Source of the DNA: Rikenellaceae bacterium
Lineage (GTDB): Bacteria > Bacteroidota > Bacteroidia > Bacteroidales > Rikenellaceae
DNA: 5,658 bases
Reading direction: 5' to 3'
NCBI GenBank assembly: GCA_020859875.1
Contig: JAJBVJ010000081.1
Span: forward strand, 1-5,658
How positions within the stretch are numbered: the stretch's first letter is position 1; the number at the start of each line of letters is the position of its first letter. Below are positions 5,006 through 5,658 of this stretch, piece by piece. The position numbers were made by a program, and so were the translations under genes. Below the pieces are notes generated by a model, which saw nothing but the letters and a program-made list of their open reading frames with translations, was not told the DNA's origin and did no database searches.

Positions 5006-5658
5006 TTATTTTTCGACCGGTTGGTTGAGAATATCCATAAATGCGATCGAATTTGCCTCCATCTGGAATACCAGCTTCTCGATACGGGCAACCAGATAGT
5101 TGTATCCGAAATAGGCCGGGATACCTACGATAAGGCCGCCCACGGTTGTTATCATGGCCACATACATACCCCCCGAAAGCAGACTTATATCGACAGTTCC
5201 TCCGGCCATCGACATATCCATGAAGGTTTTTACAAGGCCTATGACCGTTCCCAGAAAGCCGAGCATAGGGGCTCCCCCCGCTATTGTCGCCAGGATAGGA
5301 AGACCGCTTTCCAGACGCGACACTTCGAGGTTCGCGGCATTTTCGATCGAACTCTGAACATCCGACATGGGCCGCCCGATACGCTCGATTCCCTTGATTA
5401 TCATTCGGGCAATCGGGGTATTGGTGGATTTGCATAGGTCGACTGCCGCGGCGATCTTCCCGTCGTAGATATAGTCGCGGATGCGGTTCATAAAATTCAT
5501 ATCCCCCCCCGATGCTTTGCGGATCGCTATGAACCTTTCGGTAAAAATAAATATGGAGACCCCCGCAAGTGCAAGCAGTATCCACATTATCCAGCCACCG
5601 GCAAGAAACAACTGGCCGAAGCCCATAGTTTTAGCGGCTGTTTCGCTAACCGGCAAAG
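5006..5658 (-). CDS. exbB: ExbB/TolQ/MotA family proton channel protein (5' end at or beyond window edge)
   Basis: An open frame runs in from the right edge for 216 full codons to a TAA at 5006-5008. Counting from the first full codon (TTG at 5656), membrane helices lie at about 14-38, 119-145 and 162-189. The second and third carry the conserved channel sequences ILATIAGGAPMLGFLGTVIG (with Thr137) and MYVAMITTVGGLIVGIPAY (with Thr170 and Thr171). The cytoplasmic loop 40-118 holds the family's CKSTNTPIARMI and NLEVSRLESGLP. The protein forms the pentameric proton channel of the TonB or Tol motor with ExbD. The start is uncertain: the edge codon is TTG, not ATG, the next in-frame ATG is at 5624-5626, and many Bacteroidota ExbB proteins have an extra N-terminal stretch, so the gene probably begins outside the window. 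It is the first visible gene of the operon; any promoter lies further upstream. Confidence 0.93.
   Translation of the reverse strand, partial: LPVSETAAKTMGFGQLFLAGGWIMWILLALAGVSIFIFTERFIAIRKASGGDMNFMNRIRDYIYDGKIAAAVDLCKSTNTPIARMIIKGIERIGRPMSDVQSSIENAANLEVSRLESGLPILATIAGGAPMLGFLGTVIGLVKTFMDMSMAGGTVDISLLSGGMYVAMITTVGGLIVGIPAYFGYNYLVARIEKLVFQMEANSIAFMDILNQPVEK

Noticed and set aside
5654..5656. A TTG start for exbB at 5656
   Set aside because: TTG starts are rare, the codon lies at the very edge of the window, and the frame remains open to the edge, so it is more likely an internal leucine codon of a longer gene.

Overview
The window looks like chromosomal DNA from a Bacteroidota bacterium, probably of the order Bacteroidales. 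The pointers are a Bacteroidota-style ExbB/ExbD/TonB set, a DUF1573 lipoprotein-sized secreted protein, a secreted C1B (PepC/bleomycin hydrolase-like) cysteine peptidase, A/T-rich leaders without Shine-Dalgarno motifs, and promoter-like sequences resembling the Bacteroidota TAnnTTTG -7 element. A genus cannot be fixed from this sequence; an Alistipes/Rikenellaceae-like source is only a guess from the moderate GC and protein flavour. No mobile element, CRISPR array, tRNA or rRNA was seen.

Layout from left to right. Positions 1-175 carry the last 57 codons of an unrecognised plus-strand gene. A strong hairpin at 178-209 separates it from the converging minus-strand genes that fill the rest of the window. 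Reading the minus strand in its own direction, from the right edge: exbB (5' end outside the window), exbD, a TonB-family transducer, a DUF1573 protein and an MtaD-type amidohydrolase follow each other with gaps of only 6, 11, 14 and 8 bases, so they very probably form one operon. After a 104-base gap with a promoter-like motif and a GC hairpin comes a small Dps/ferritin-like protein, closed by a good intrinsic terminator. Then a secreted papain-fold peptidase runs towards the left end.

How they may work together. ExbB and ExbD form the proton-driven inner-membrane motor that energises the TonB-like protein, which spans the periplasm to outer-membrane receptors. DUF1573 is predicted to be exported and has unknown function. 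The amidohydrolase is a predicted cytoplasmic deaminase of methylthioadenosine, S-adenosylhomocysteine or related nucleosides; why it shares a transcript with an envelope energiser is not evident. The Dps-like protein keeps all five ferroxidase ligand positions of classical Dps, so iron oxidation or storage, or peroxide protection, is likely. The window is mostly ordinary core-type content; the compact Dps-like protein with its structured leader and the mixed operon are the points most worth a second look.
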